Positions 43,973-56,289 of a DNA stretch of 64,000 nt are shown here, piece after piece. The translations under genes and the position numbers were made by a program. Source of the DNA: Hypericum androsaemum (taxonomy: Eukaryota; Streptophyta; Magnoliopsida; Malpighiales; Hypericaceae); NCBI GenBank assembly GCA_963995505.1, contig OZ023198.1:1-64000 (forward strand). The letters are read 5' to 3'. The notes under the pieces were generated by a model. The model saw nothing but the letters and a program-made list of their open reading frames with translations. It had not been told where the DNA came from and made no database searches. The stretch's first letter is position 1. Each line of letters opens with the position of its first letter.

Positions 43973-45667
43973 TCACTTGGAGCTAGCCCCCAAGCTCGAG
44001 CTTCCGAGCTTGCTTGGCGTCTTTCCTCCAATCTCCATCGAACCCCAACTAGCAAGTCCACCTGCTGAAGCAAACTTATGACCAATTGATGCGCTCTCTA
44101 TTTTTCGGTCAATCCTATGCTCCGCAACCTCGAACTGCTTCTCCGCTGGACCTTCTTGCCTCATACCAATGCTACATGCCATAGCATACAAAGGGCAACC
44201 TTTTGTTCCACCAAGTAGAACCCTCGACATGCCACGAACTCCACCGTTCGGCCTTGAGTGAGATACCTGATTCGCCCGTGGTGCTACCAACGGCTTCGCA
44301 TTCCCCATGCAAAACCTACCCAACACCTTTGACATGCACGTCCTTTTAGACAACCATAGCGGGAACTTGCTAACTTTGTCTTTGCGAATCTCAACTCTAC
44401 TCAAACCATTCATGTCAAGCTTTTGCTCCATCACACAAGAGCTTTTCTCCCCTCTATCAGAACCCAACGAGGTGACTCCACCTACAACCGTGTTCCCCAC
44501 TAACCTGTAGGTGTTTCTAGCATTCCTTTCACCCTTCATCACCACCACAGCATCCTTCTCCACCTCCATTAGCCCGCCTACAATATTATAGTTGTACCCA
44601 CTATAATCCAAGGCTCCTAACGAGATCAAATTCCTCTCCAACTTTGGAACATGCCTAACCCCACACAATTTTCTCTCAACACCATCCCACATCTTAATTC
44701 GGATATCACCTATGCCAGCAATTCTACAAGTAGAACCATCACCCATAGTCACCATACCTGAATCAACGAACTTGTAGGTGTCGAACCACCCTCTCTTGGG
44801 CGTCATGTGGAAAGAGCAAGCGCTATCCAAAATCCAGGAATCAGAATACTTTGGACTTGACAAAACAGAAAAAAGATCACCATCTGACCCGTCCGAATGT
44901 GAGGCCACATTCACGGAACCTGATCCTTTTTCCTCGCGATCCCGAGTTCTTCTTGGACAATCCTTCTTCACGTGCCCTTTTTCTCCGCACTCGAAGCAAT
45001 TTCCCTTGAACCTCCTTGACCACGACTTGGATCCCTTCCCGTCTTTTGCTCCACTACGATTACCATGGCTACCCCTCACAACCAGCCCTTCCGCTTGTTC
45101 ATCGCCATTTTTTCTTCTTTGATGAAACCCTAGCAGAGCACTTGTGATATCTTCCAACACCAGGGACTCCTTCCCCCAAGTTAGAGTTGTAACCAAATTT
45201 TCGTAGGAGCCAGGTAAAGAATTCAGCAGCAACAACGCCTTGTCTTCTTCCTCGAACTTCACATCAACCTTTCTCAAGTCACTCACAAGTTGACTGAAAC
45301 CATTAATGTGTTGGCTCAAATCCGAGCCCTCATTCATCTTGAGCCCGTACAATCTTTGCTTAAGATAAAGCTTGTTCGACAAAGACTTAGACATATACCT
45401 TGCCTCCAATTTCTTCCATACCTCAGCTGGTGACTCCTCATCCATGACGTGATACATCACATCATCCGCCAAGCACAAGCGAATTGTCGCCACCGCCTTG
45501 GCCCCCATCTCCTTCCACTCTTGCTCCTCCATCTTCTCGGGCTTCTTCTCCGAGAGCGCGATGACCATCCCTTGTTGCACGAGGAGATCCTTGACACGCC
45601 TTTGCCATAACCCAAAATTCGAAGAACCATCGAACTTCACAAGAGCAAACTTCGCGCCGTCCGTCAT
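43973..45667 (-). CDS. Copia Gag-protease-like protein, 564 aa
   Basis: An intact ORF. Residues 1-190 resemble the copia Gag/UBN2 domain (KFDGSSNFGLWQRRVKDLLV, ARYMSKSLSNKLYLKQRLY, LLNSLPGSYENLVTTLTW). A CCHC zinc knuckle follows (CFECGEKGHVKKDC, about 222-235), then a protease-like start (SWILDSACSFHMTP, about 280) with DSA where active pepsin-like proteases have DSG or DTG, and the prepol stretch LERNLISLGALDYSGY. From about residue 400 the sequence has no known domain; integrase and RT are absent. The ORF length and absence of stops suggest selection for Gag until recently, or a very young copy. Function inferred: particle formation and RNA packaging, relying on RT and integrase supplied in trans. 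Confidence 0.9.
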   Translation of the reverse strand: MTDGAKFALVKFDGSSNFGLWQRRVKDLLVQQGMVIALSEKKPEKMEEQEWKEMGAKAVATIRLCLADDVMYHVMDEESPAEVWKKLEARYMSKSLSNKLYLKQRLYGLKMNEGSDLSQHINGFSQLVSDLRKVDVKFEEEDKALLLLNSLPGSYENLVTTLTWGKESLVLEDITSALLGFHQRRKNGDEQAEGLVVRGSHGNRSGAKDGKGSKSWSRRFKGNCFECGEKGHVKKDCPRRTRDREEKGSGSVNVASHSDGSDGDLFSVLSSPKYSDSWILDSACSFHMTPKRGWFDTYKFVDSGMVTMGDGSTCRIAGIGDIRIKMWDGVERKLCGVRHVPKLERNLISLGALDYSGYNYNIVGGLMEVEKDAVVVMKGERNARNTYRLVGNTVVGGVTSLGSDRGEKSSCVMEQKLDMNGLSRVEIRKDKVSKFPLWLSKRTCMSKVLGRFCMGNAKPLVAPRANQVSHSRPNGGVRGMSRVLLGGTKGCPLYAMACSIGMRQEGPAEKQFEVAEHRIDRKIESASIGHKFASAGGLASWGSMEIGGKTPSKLGSSSLGASSK

Positions 45668-45693
45668 CCTCCAACCTAAGCTCTGATACCAAT

Positions 45694-46060
45694 TGTTATG
45701 AATTCAGCAACTAGAGAACAAGATCGCACAAAGAACACGGAACAAGAGAATTACGTGGTTCGGCCTAATGCCTACGTCCACGGTGAGAAAGGAGAACTTT
45801 TATTGATGGATCCGAGTCACAAAGCTATATCTAACCATAGGGTAACAGGTCTTTATATAATAGACGAACCCTTGGTGTACAAGAAATCTATCTAGGTCAA
45901 ATTAGGAGTCTGAAACAAGAGTCGAGTCAAAACAGGAAAAAACTGTTCGGCGGGGACTAGCGATCGCTAGTTGCCCGCAAAACCAATTCTCTGTAATTGG
46001 GTACTTGCGATCGCAAGCAAGTTGGCGATCGCCAACTCCACTTGCTCGCCAATCCCAACA
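45694..46060 (-). repeat. Copia 5' LTR (relative to - strand)
   Basis: 367 bp partner of 43,402-43,768; the primer binding site follows directly on the - strand at 45,693-45,676. Confidence 0.95.
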
Positions 46061-46140
46061 GTGACGCTATTGAGTTCTCCATTGACATTGCTACTTCCAT
46101 GGAGACCATCGTCGCACTCAAGAAGGCTATCCAACTGTAC

Positions 46141-46489
46141 GTTCCCTTTCCCTTGCCAGATTTTCATTTCGAAATCAACTTTATCAAATCTAGTTTAGTT
46201 AAACAAATTACTAAAAGCGTAATTTAAAAAGATATTTAATAGTGATGACAATGTATCAAGTGGTGTGATCATAAGTTTAAAAAAATGTTGAAATCTTATC
46301 GATCAAATAGATCAAGACATATGTCTATAGTGATCATAGTAAAAAAAATTCTCAAATAAAATAATCAATACTGATTAAAAAAAAGGTCAATATTTGAAAA
46401 ACCATAGTATAAAAACAACTTAGATATCACTTTCAATATTCAACAGTTAGGATCTCAGCATTTCCTACGGGTAGGATCGATCGCATAAA
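46141..46489. other. AT-rich spacer, nothing recognised
   Basis: Between the last MSL fragment and the second array; no element ends or ORFs of note. Confidence 0.5.
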
Positions 46490-48300
46490 ATTCAATCTCT
46501 ACTTCTTAAAAATTTTTCTGGTCTTTTTTATCTTTTTTCGGTCCTTTTTCACTCCATTTAGCCTTTTTCGCTCTCCTTTGGACCTCTTTCGATCTTTTTC
46601 CGGTCTTTGTCGATTCTTTTGCAATCTCATTCTGTCTTTTTCCGGTCCTTTTCGGTCTTTTTTTAATTTTTTTGTGTTTTTCGATCCTTTTTAGTCTTTT
46701 TGGTCCTTTTTCGATCCTTTTCACAACTTTTCAGTCTTTTTTTCTTTTTCATTTTTTTTGTTCCATTTTCAGTTTTTTTATCTTTTTGGTCTTTTCTTAT
46801 CTTTTTCGATCCTTTTTTATATCCTTTTTTGGTCTTTTTCGGTACTTTAACATTATTTTTCGTTCCATTTTTAGCCTTTTTCGGTCTTTTTGATCATTTT
46901 CGATTTTTTCTAATCCTTTTTCGGTCTTTTCGATCCTTTCTCGGTCTTTCACCAGTCGTTTTGTGTTTTTCGATCATTTACGGTCCTTTTTCGTTCTTTT
47001 TTCGGTCCATGTTTTATCCTTACAGTATTTTTAATTCTTTTTTTTATCATTTTTGGTCTTTTTCAGTACTTTTCGATCTTTTTGGGTCTTTTTTGAATCA
47101 TTTACGGTCTTTTCTGTCTTTTTTCGATCCTTTTTTAGTGTTTTTGGTCCTTTTCTGTCTTTTTTCGGGCCTTTTCGATACTTTTTTGGTCCTTTTTTTT
47201 AGCTTTTTCGGTCTTTTCCGGTCCTTTTTCGGTCTTTTTCGATTCCTTTTTAAGCCTTTTTTTGTCTTTATTCGGTCTTTTCAGTTGTTTTGTCTTTTTT
47301 GTTCCATTTTCGGTCTATTTGATCCTTTTTCGCTCCTTTCCAGGACATTTTCAGTCTTTTTCAATTCTTTTTTCGTCCTTTTTTGTCTTTTTTCGATCCT
47401 TTTTCGGTCTTATACTATCTTTTGTCGGTCCTTTTTGGACTTTTTCGATCCTTTTTAGTGTTTTTCGGTCCTTTTCAATTCTTTTTCAATTTTTTTATCC
47501 TTTTTAGAATTTTTCAGATCTTTTTTTTATCTTTCTTGTTCCATTTTCAGTCTTTTTTATCTTTTTCGGTCTTTTCGATCTTTATTTTCTCCTTTTCGGT
47601 CTTTTCGATACTTTTTCGTTCTTTTTCTATCCTTTTTTTGGTCCTTTATTCGGTCTTGTTCGATCTCTTCCGGTCTTTTCAATCCTTTTTTTTGTTTTTT
47701 TCAATCCTTTTTTGATCTTTTTCGAGCCTCTTTTGGTTTTGTTCGGCCTTTTCGGTCTTTTTTCAGTCTTTTTGGTCCTTTTCGATCTTTTTTATCCTTT
47801 TTCGGTCCCTTTTGATCATTTTTGGTCTTTTTTCGGGCCTTTTCGATCCATTTCGTTCCTTTTTCTGGCCTTTTCAGTCCTTTTTTCACCTTTCTCAGTC
47901 TTTTTCGAGCCTCTTATTGACTTTTTTGGTCTTTTTCAACCCTTTTTCGGTTTTTTCGATCCTTTTTCTCTTGCTCAATTCTTTGTCTGTCTTTTTTTGG
48001 GTATTTTTGATCAATTTTTGGTCTTTTTCAATCCTTTTTCGATCCTTTTTCGTTCTTTTTTTATCCTTATTCAGTCATTTTCGTGTTTTTGGTCCTTTTC
48101 ACTCTTTTGTAAACCTTTTTCGATCTTTTTTGGTCTTTTCTGACCTTTTTGTGTCTTTTCCGATCCTTTTTCTATCCCTTTTCAAGCCTTTTTCGGTCCT
48201 TTTTTGAGCTTTTTGGATTTTTTATGTCTTCTTTGATTTTTTTCAGTCCTTTTTTAGTATTTCTCGAGCCTTTTTATTTTTTATATCCTTTTTCGGTATG
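46490..48300 (+). repeat. Second T-tract array (TCGGTCCTTTT / TCGATCCTTTT units)
   Basis: Degenerate 10-11-bp units of the form TTTTTCGGTCC or TTTTCGATCC run for 1.8 kb with the pyrimidine strand on +. Divergence is higher than in the first array and units contain CG. Overlapping ORFs of up to 252 aa (FGLFRSF-like) are repeat artefacts. Confidence 0.9.
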
Positions 48301-48889
48301 TTCGGGCTTTAACTCCAAACGAATCAAAAGATATGACCCCTGAAAGATTCAATAGCCATAAAAAAAGTCCAAAATTCTTAGAAAGGTTCAAAAAGTCTAA
48401 AAATTCAGAGAAACGGCCTGAAAGGGACAAAAAAGACCAGAAAAGGTCCAGAAAGCACGAAAAGGCCTTATTTCCAAACGAGTCAAAACATATGACCCGC
48501 AGAAGTTTCAATTGCCATGGAAAGACCCAAAAAGACCCCCAAAAAATCCCAAAAAAGGATGAAAAGGCCCAACCAAAAAAGCCCTTAATATCAAACGAGT
48601 CAAAAGATATGGCCCGCGAAAGTTTCTATAGCCATAAGTAGCCCAAAAAGGCCCAAAAAGTCCTAGACAGTCTCAAAAGGTCAGAAAGGTTGAAAAGACC
48701 CGAAAAAGGCCCGCAAAGGGCCAAAAGAGACTAAAAGGGCCCAAAAAGGTCTCAACTTCAAATGAGTCGAAAGATATGGCCCGAAAGTTTCAATAGCTAT
48801 AAAAAGGCCTAAACATGCCCAGAAAGGCCCGCAAAGTCCCGTAAAGGCCCAAAAAGATCTTAACTCCAAATGAGTCAAAAAATATGGCC
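48301..48889 (-). repeat. Inverted part of the second array with a 48-bp punctuating motif
   Basis: After about 48,300 the strand switches: purine-rich units AAAAAGGCCC/AAAAGGTCC now lie on +. A core motif (ACTCCAAACGAGTCAAAAGA then TATGGCCCGCAGAAGTTTCA and ATAGCCATAAA) recurs near 48,312, 48,474, 48,591, 48,756 and 48,863, at spacings of about 160 or 110 bp. Confidence 0.85.
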
Positions 48890-48897
48890 CGCAGAAG

Positions 48898-49739
48898 TAG
48901 GAGTGAGCATTCGGATAATCCGAGTCCGAACTATCCGAATTTCAAACTATCTGAATTATCCGAATTGAAAATTTTACTATCTGAGTCCGAGTCCGAATAG
49001 TGAATTATCTGAATCCGAATATCCAAACTTTTTTCAGATTCGGACTCCGATAATCCGAATTATCCAATTTTAAAAAAAAATTGAAAAATTCCGATACAAT
49101 AAGTTACCCACCCTCTTCCCCTCATAGAAAAAAAAGATACCCACCCTCTTCTAGAACGTGAAGAATTATAAAACAGAAAAAAAGCAAAAGGAGATCTACT
49201 CTACAAATGGCAGAGCCGAGGAGTAGGAGATCTACTCTACAAAGGATATCTACTCTACAAATGGCGGACAGTACCCTCTTCTCCTCCACCGCCTTCCCCC
49301 AGCGTCGACCGCTGCTCCTTCGCCTCCTCCTCCTCCGATGTATTTAACTCTCTTTTACTTTGATTTGATCTGCTACTTTTTGGGTGGGTGGGGGTTGCGT
49401 AGATGGGTTGAATTTTTTTGTTGTTGTTGGAAAGGCAAAGTTGGAATTGGGGATTATGGATTTTGGTTATTTGCTTGTTGGCGGACAACAGGTATGAAGA
49501 AGAGAGGGATTAGATTGGGTGGGCTTTTTTGGGTGACTTGGGCTTGGGCTAGGTAAGTTTTTATTTTTGTTATTTAGTTCGGATATTTTGAATATCTGAA
49601 TTAATTATTCTATTATCCGAATCCGAAATAAAAATTTCGGATAATCTGAATCCGAGTCCGAATACAAAATTATCTGAATCCGAGTCTGAAATTTTTTTTC
49701 AGACTCGGATTCGGATATCGGATAATGTGCTCACCCCTA
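48898..49739. mobile_element. hAT-type element with perfect 8-bp target duplication, inside the array
   Basis: Ends TAGGAGTGAGCATTCGGATA and TATCGGATAATGTGCTCACC-CCTA; flanks CGCAGAAG at 48,890-48,897 and 49,740-49,747 are identical. Subterminal words TCCGAATTATC repeat in both orientations. A TA-poor interior of about 300 bp at 49.1-49.55 kb has short ORFs without known motifs. 842 bp, non-autonomous. Confidence 0.93.
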
Positions 49740-49888
49740 CGCAGAAGTTTCTGTATGTACCAAAAAATTCAAAAAGTACGAAAAGGCTAGCAAAGGCCCA
49801 TAAAGGCCCGCAAAGGTCCAAAAAGCCTAAAAATGCCTAAAAAGTGCCCAAAAAGGCCCAAAAGGCTCGAAAAGGTCTGAGAAGGCCT
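49740..49888 (-). repeat. Continuation of the purine array after the hAT element
   Basis: GCAGAAGTTTCTG continues the 48-bp motif interrupted at 48,897, followed by AAAAAGGCCC-type units until copia sequence begins near 49,889. Confidence 0.85.
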
Positions 49889-51340
49889 ACTAGCACTTGA
49901 TCTTTTCGCATGACGCCCAAAAGAGGATGGTTCGACACCTACAAGTTTGTTAAGTCAGGTATGCTGACTATGAGTGATGGTTCTACTTGTAGAATTGCTA
50001 ATATAGGTGATATCTAAATTAAGATGTGGGATGATGTTGAGAGAAAGTTATGTAGGGTTAGGCAGGTTCCAAAGTTGGAGAAAAATTTGATCTTATTAGG
50101 AGCCTTGGATTATAGTCAGTACAGCTATACGATTGTAGGCGGGCTAATTGAGGCGAAGAAGAATGATATGGTGGTGATGAAGAGTGAAAGGGATGCAAGG
50201 AATACCAATAGGTTAGTGGGTGCACTTTTGTAGGTAGACTCACATCAATGTGTTCTGATGGAGAGGGAAAAAACTCTTGGCATGTGAGGTTAGATCGTAT
50301 GAATGAGCGAAGGCTTGACATGAATAGTTTAAGTGCAGTGGGGATTAGCAAAGACAAGGTTAGCAAGGCCCCGCTATGGTTGTCTAAAGGAAGTGCGCGT
50401 CAAAGGTGTTGGGTAGGTTTGGCGTTGGGAATGTGAAGTAGTTGGTAACACCACGAGCGAATCGGATACCTGAGTTAAGGCCGAACAGTGGAGCTTGTGA
50501 CATATCAAAAGTTCTACTGGGTGGAACAAAAGGTTGCCTATTGTATGTTATGGCTTGTAGCATTGGTTCGAGGTAAAAATGTCCAACAGAGAAGCAGATC
50601 GAGGTTGCAGAGCATGGTGTTGACCAAGAAAATAGAGGAGTCTCTATTGGTCACAAGGTTGCTTCAACAGTTGAACTTGCATGTTGGGATTCAATGGAGG
50701 TTGGAGGGAATACACCAAGCAAACTTGGGAGTTGCTCGAGCTTGGGGGATGTCTCCAAGGGATTGAACAAAGGTAGAGAGAAGTGTAGATGGTCTTATTG
50801 ATGGCGGTATTGTTGAGTATGGAAGGGTCTATGGCTCAAGGTGGAGTCGATTTCGTTTTGCAAGATCTCGTGTTTCTCCAAGGGGCGGTGTTTCGTCAAG
50901 GTGCAGTTTGTCAAAGTTCGGGTGGAGTTTCATGGCTCGTCCACGGGATGATTTCTCACCAAGGTGGAGATTGTTGGAAAAGTGTCGAGAAATCATAAAA
51001 GGAAAAAGTTTGGTAGGGGACCGGTGCCCGTTGGGGACCCAGCGTTCGCCTGGTCCGAGGGCATATTTGCGAGCCCGGTGCCCGCCGGGTTGCACTATAA
51101 ACCGTTTCTTGTTTTGGTCGTACTCCTGTTTTGGACTCCTAGATTGACCTAAATAGATTTTCTGGCTTGCAAGGGTTTGTCTATTATATAAAAACATGTT
51201 ACCTTAGTTTATGTATGAATTTGTGGCTCGGATCTCATAAATAAAAGTTCTCCTTCTCTTTGTGGACGAAGGCATTAGGTCGAACCACGTAAACTCTTAT
51301 GTCCGTGTTATTTTTGCGCTCTTATGGTGAATTCATAACA
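49889..51340 (+). mobile_element. 5'-truncated copia element of the same non-autonomous family
   Basis: The sequence begins inside the protease-like region (FRMTPKRGWFDTYKFV matches FHMTPKRGWFDTYKFV of the 43-46 kb element) and runs through LEKNLILLGALDYSQY, RRLDMNSLSAVGISKDKVSK and KVLLGGTKGC-like stretches, with stops and frameshifts, to a purine tract AAGGTGGAGAT and a 3' LTR at 50,972-51,340. Like its relative it passes from protease to the LTR without integrase or RT, so the internal organisation is shared. Sequence 5' of protease is lost and no target duplication is visible. Confidence 0.88.
50972..51340 (+). repeat. Copia 3' LTR of the truncated element
   Basis: Starts TGTTGGAAAAGTGTCG after the purine tract and ends GTGAATTCATAACA; 369 bp. 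A TATAA-like stretch and GAATTTGTGG lie in the second half. It resembles the other copia LTR only at ends and in the region TTTTGGACTCCTAGATTGAC/CTAG. Confidence 0.8.
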
Positions 51341-51591
51341 CGATTATGATGGCATTAGCAGCCCAACCAGAATAATCTAACAACAAGGATCACAAGAAGG
51401 CAACTAGTAGTCAAAGTCCAGAAGAAGCCTGCTTACAGATGGAATTGATGAATAATAGACCAACAACCAATCCCCGCAAGACTATTAAATGGCGACACTG
51501 CTTTCGATTCGAAACCTGATAACTTTATATATTTCCTCCCTAGCTAGCGCTAGCATTAAATATCGGGGTTGGATTGGGTCTGAAATGGGCC

Positions 51592-51952
51592 CATTTCGAA
51601 CCGTTTGGTCTTAAGGACATTAGGGGACTTTTTTATTTTAAAAAAACGTTAAAATCTGGGGACTAAAATGAAAAAAGTCGGCACGCCTACAGGGGATCAC
51701 TTACATGCTATTATCGATAGCTGGACATTCCATTGTCGTAACCGTGACATGTCAGTGTCGTAACCGTGGCATGCCATTACCGGTCCGACAGGGGATCACC
51801 AACATGCCATTTATCGCTAACTGGGCATGCCATTGTCGTAGCACGCGGACCATTATCAATAATTGGGTTTTCCAGTATCGTAATCGTGATATGTCAATAT
51901 CGTAACCGTGGCACGTCATTATCGATCCCTTCAATCCAAACGGTTCGGAATG
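51592..51952. mobile_element. Small TIR element with minisatellite interior
   Basis: CATTTCGAACCGTTTGG at 51,592 faces CCAAACGGTTCGGAATG ending 51,952. The interior repeats words like CATGCCATTGTCGTAACCG. Related phrases occur at 18,475-18,822. No ORF, no clear target duplication. Confidence 0.65.
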
Positions 51953-52887
51953 ATCCCTTCACTCCGCACTACTCAATCCATTGCCTTAAATATCAACCGC
52001 AAGCACATGTTCGCATTTAAGTGTCCGAAAAATTGGAGGTTTTTTTTAACACATGGCCTAGAAAGCTTTCGTTAAGGCTACGATTGAATGCCAAAAATGT
52101 ACCACTGAGTGGAATTAGACCATGGATTGGACCGGAGGGGGCTTGACCAGAAGCATCTAGCAAATATTAGATCCAAAATTGGGGGGCTGCTTTGTTTGAT
52201 GCGCCAACAAGTCTTCTTACCTTGTATGTTCCATATTTGTGAAGTCTGATGTTCCCTTTTACCTGTAGGTGTCTGCTAATCCCAATTCATCAAGCAAATG
52301 CAGTTGTAATAGTTCATTTCCTGTTAAAACAAATTCTGCAGAAATTCAGTGAAGTCTAAGTTGCCACATGTTCTTTCTCCAGAAATTCGGTGATTAGCCT
52401 GTTGTATAGTATAGGCCATCAGAACCAAGCTGACCAAATTCTACGTTCTAGGACTACCTATTTCTGGAGAAAGAAAAGTACCAATCTACTAAATGATTAG
52501 GTTACCGTACTGCTAGTTGCAAAATTTTGAAATGACCCTTTTTGAATGTGATCCTTCAATCAGCAAGCAACTCAATCATGTACGAGTCCATTACGGAGAA
52601 GCCAATTACCAGTTACTGGATCGGAGGAGGACTCCCTCCAACCAAGTCTTGTAGAAGTTAATACAGTGTGAACTTGATGTTCCAACACTCTCCCGTAATG
52701 GAAGCGTTTAAACTATATCGGCACACATCTGCCACATTTCAAAGCATGAAAATAATGCATATTCAAGAAATTGTACGTCCAAAACCACTGTTAGGTACAA
52801 AAAATAAGCAACACAATTCAGGGAATCCATAACAAACTTGATGATACACAAAGTAGACGGGTGGCCGATTCATTGGGGAAGACGGTT
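51953..52887. other. 3' flank and probable 3' UTR of the alpha-tubulin gene
   Basis: No separate gene is recognised. The last 100-200 bases before 52,887 would be 3' UTR of the - strand tubulin transcript. Confidence 0.5.
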
Positions 52888-54609
<1,722 letters not shown>

Positions 54610-54900
54610 CCTCCTCCTTCTTCTTCTCCTTCGCCCTCTTCTCCTTCTTCTTCTCCTCCTTCTCCTCCTTCTCCTCTTCGAGGATGTATGAAATGAGATT
54701 TAAAAAGAGGAAACCAGCCAGGGTTAAAAGAGATGAAATTAGATTGGGGGTGCGTGTGTGTGGGGTCCACTCTGTTAATATATATATTCAAACTGCCCCC
54801 AAATATAATTGGAGGGAAAGGGGTAGGGTAAGCGGTTCCCTTCCCCGCTAGGGTTTGCCAACTGGTTTTGTATCGATTAACACTTGGATTGACAGACAAT
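54610..54900 (-). promoter_or_regulatory. 5' leader and proximal promoter of alpha-tubulin
   Basis: Directly upstream of the ATG (54,609) the sense (-) strand is GAGGAGGAAGAAG-rich (54,600-54,690), a purine microsatellite in the likely leader. A TATATATA run at 54,776-54,785 lies about 170 bases upstream of the ATG and is the best TATA-box candidate. Confidence 0.45.
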
Positions 54901-56289
54901 TAAGTGAGTTGTTTGAGATTTTGAGATCTAAATTTTAAAAATATTTGAAAATTAAGTATTTGTTGAAAAATTTTAGCTATAATTAAATTTGATTACTCTG
55001 TACGTTGTAGGAAAAAGAAAAACAGCTCGACCTCCCCGCTGGTGTCGGCAACCTCTTCGGCGCTCTGCCCCACTTGCTATTCTATTCTTATCCCTTCATT
55101 GCACTGTCCCCACTTTTTTTTTGTAAGGAGTTCTACTTTCAATTAGGCTGATCATTAATTCAATCAAATTCAAATTTTTAATTTAAATTTAAATTGGGTC
55201 ACAAAAATTTAAACTTTTAATTCGAATTTATCCTTATATAAAGCAAAAACGAATAATTCTGAAATTCGAACCATGGTCCTACACTTCTTCTCTGATCTCT
55301 CTCGCTCATTTCACCCGCCCCAATTATTTAGCGTCGAAAATTTTTGTTTTTAATTTCACGAAAAGATCCCAAATCGTCTTGTTGGTAAATGATCCAATGC
55401 CAGTGCATGTGCATGTGTCCAATCATACAACAGACAATAATGTAAACCAAGACTCAACAAATTAGGATAGGTACTTGCTAAAAAAAAAGTTTTTATAACA
55501 AAGAATAGTCAATTTACTAATAGTTTGTATACCGGACTAACATTAGCCATGCTATTTTCGGGCCAGGATATTCAAAGAGTAACCTGTAAATTATAAGTTT
55601 ATATCATGCTAGTAAGACATAAGTTTATATGATGCAAGGTAAGAGGTATGCACCTCGAGGAGCTCGATCGATGAATCGGGATAATAGTTCCAGGAGGTTA
55701 TATTTCGAAGAACAAGATCACCAACACCTACTGACTAAATCATAAAGATAATCCGGTGCCAAGTAGAAGATATAATAGCATAAGAAGAGAGTCAATAAAA
55801 TTTTCCATTACTTTGTAAATATATATATATATGTTCAATTTGGACCTTAGTACAAAAGGGCCAACTAACATAAAACGTAAAGGGGTCAACATAACAAAAA
55901 GCCCAATCACATAATAAAGCTACTTCCCGTTCTTAGGCCCGTCACAATAACAATCCATCCCGCTTAAGCTTTGGCTCCTAATATTCTTCCATGTAGCATA
56001 AAAGAGCTAATCAAATATGGATTACCAAACAATCTTACGATATTAGGTTAAAAAGAATGTGGTGGAAAATACACATAAACTAGACGCCGACTCGATAAGA
56101 TTATATAATTCTCTTCAAAACACCACCAACTATAATTATATATATATATATATATATTATTCACCGGATAAAATTTAAATAGAGTTAGAGAAGGAGATAT
56201 AAAGAAATAGAAATAGAAAAAAGCGTGGACAATTAATATAGCGACCTAGGTCGTCAACCGCCTCTCTCTCTCTCTCTAGGTAGTTTGTA
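54901..56289. other. Shared upstream region between tubulin (-) and the APR-like gene (+)
   Basis: Gene-free AT-rich sequence. It contains an AATTTAAA-rich inverted tract at 55,150-55,260, (TA)n tracts at 55,820 and 56,133-56,157, and a (CT)n tract at 56,262-56,276 in the probable leader of the APR-like gene, 14-28 bases before its ATG. Confidence 0.55.

Larger units (their letters stand above)
43402..46060 (-). mobile_element. Non-autonomous Ty1/copia retrotransposon (gag/protease-only), full length
   Basis: Two 367-bp LTRs (43,402-43,768 and 45,694-46,060), each TGTTATG...CCCAACA, differ at only two positions. The element is flanked by the 5-bp target duplication GTGAC (43,397-43,401 and 46,061-46,065). 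Next to the upstream LTR lies TTGGTATCAGAGCTTAGG, a tRNA-Met-type primer binding site; next to the downstream LTR the purine tract AAGGTGGAGAT. The internal 1.9 kb encodes Gag and the start of protease but no integrase, RT or RNase H. It sits antisense in an exon of the MSL gene. Confidence 0.96.
39618..46140 (+). pseudogene. MscS-like (MSL) mechanosensitive channel, decayed and split by a copia insertion
   Basis: Fragments in order match plant MSL channels (plasma-membrane, MSL4-10 type): KVLYFVYGLRKSIQNCMWLA (transmembrane region, 39.65 kb); LVKMLASTFHVAAYFDRMKE and HYILDTLS (39.93-40.02 kb); the cytosolic linker ending WSMKRLISYI ... IAARSVFKNVAKPGAK (to 40,465); YIEEEDLMRFL ... FRNWV (42,210-42,333); TKTAVQQLHKLAS and, one frame over, VFESIIFVFVMHPFDIGDRC (to 42,630), the pore-lining MscS core; EEMNILTTVFLRYDMEKIYYP (43,294-43,401); and AIEFSIDIATSMETIVALKK (46,066-46,140). 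Splice sites remain good (GCCAA/GTAAGT, GAAG/GTACAT). Lesions are missing stretches, a frameshift in the core exon, loss of NSVL-type residues after YYP, and a 2.66-kb copia inside the last visible exon. No C-terminal exon follows before the array at 46.5 kb. Confidence 0.88.

Noticed and set aside
46672..48343. ORFs of up to 252 codons rich in Phe/Leu/Ser (FGLFRSF-type)
   Set aside because: Degenerate T-tract array read in overlapping frames; no domain and several frames open at once.
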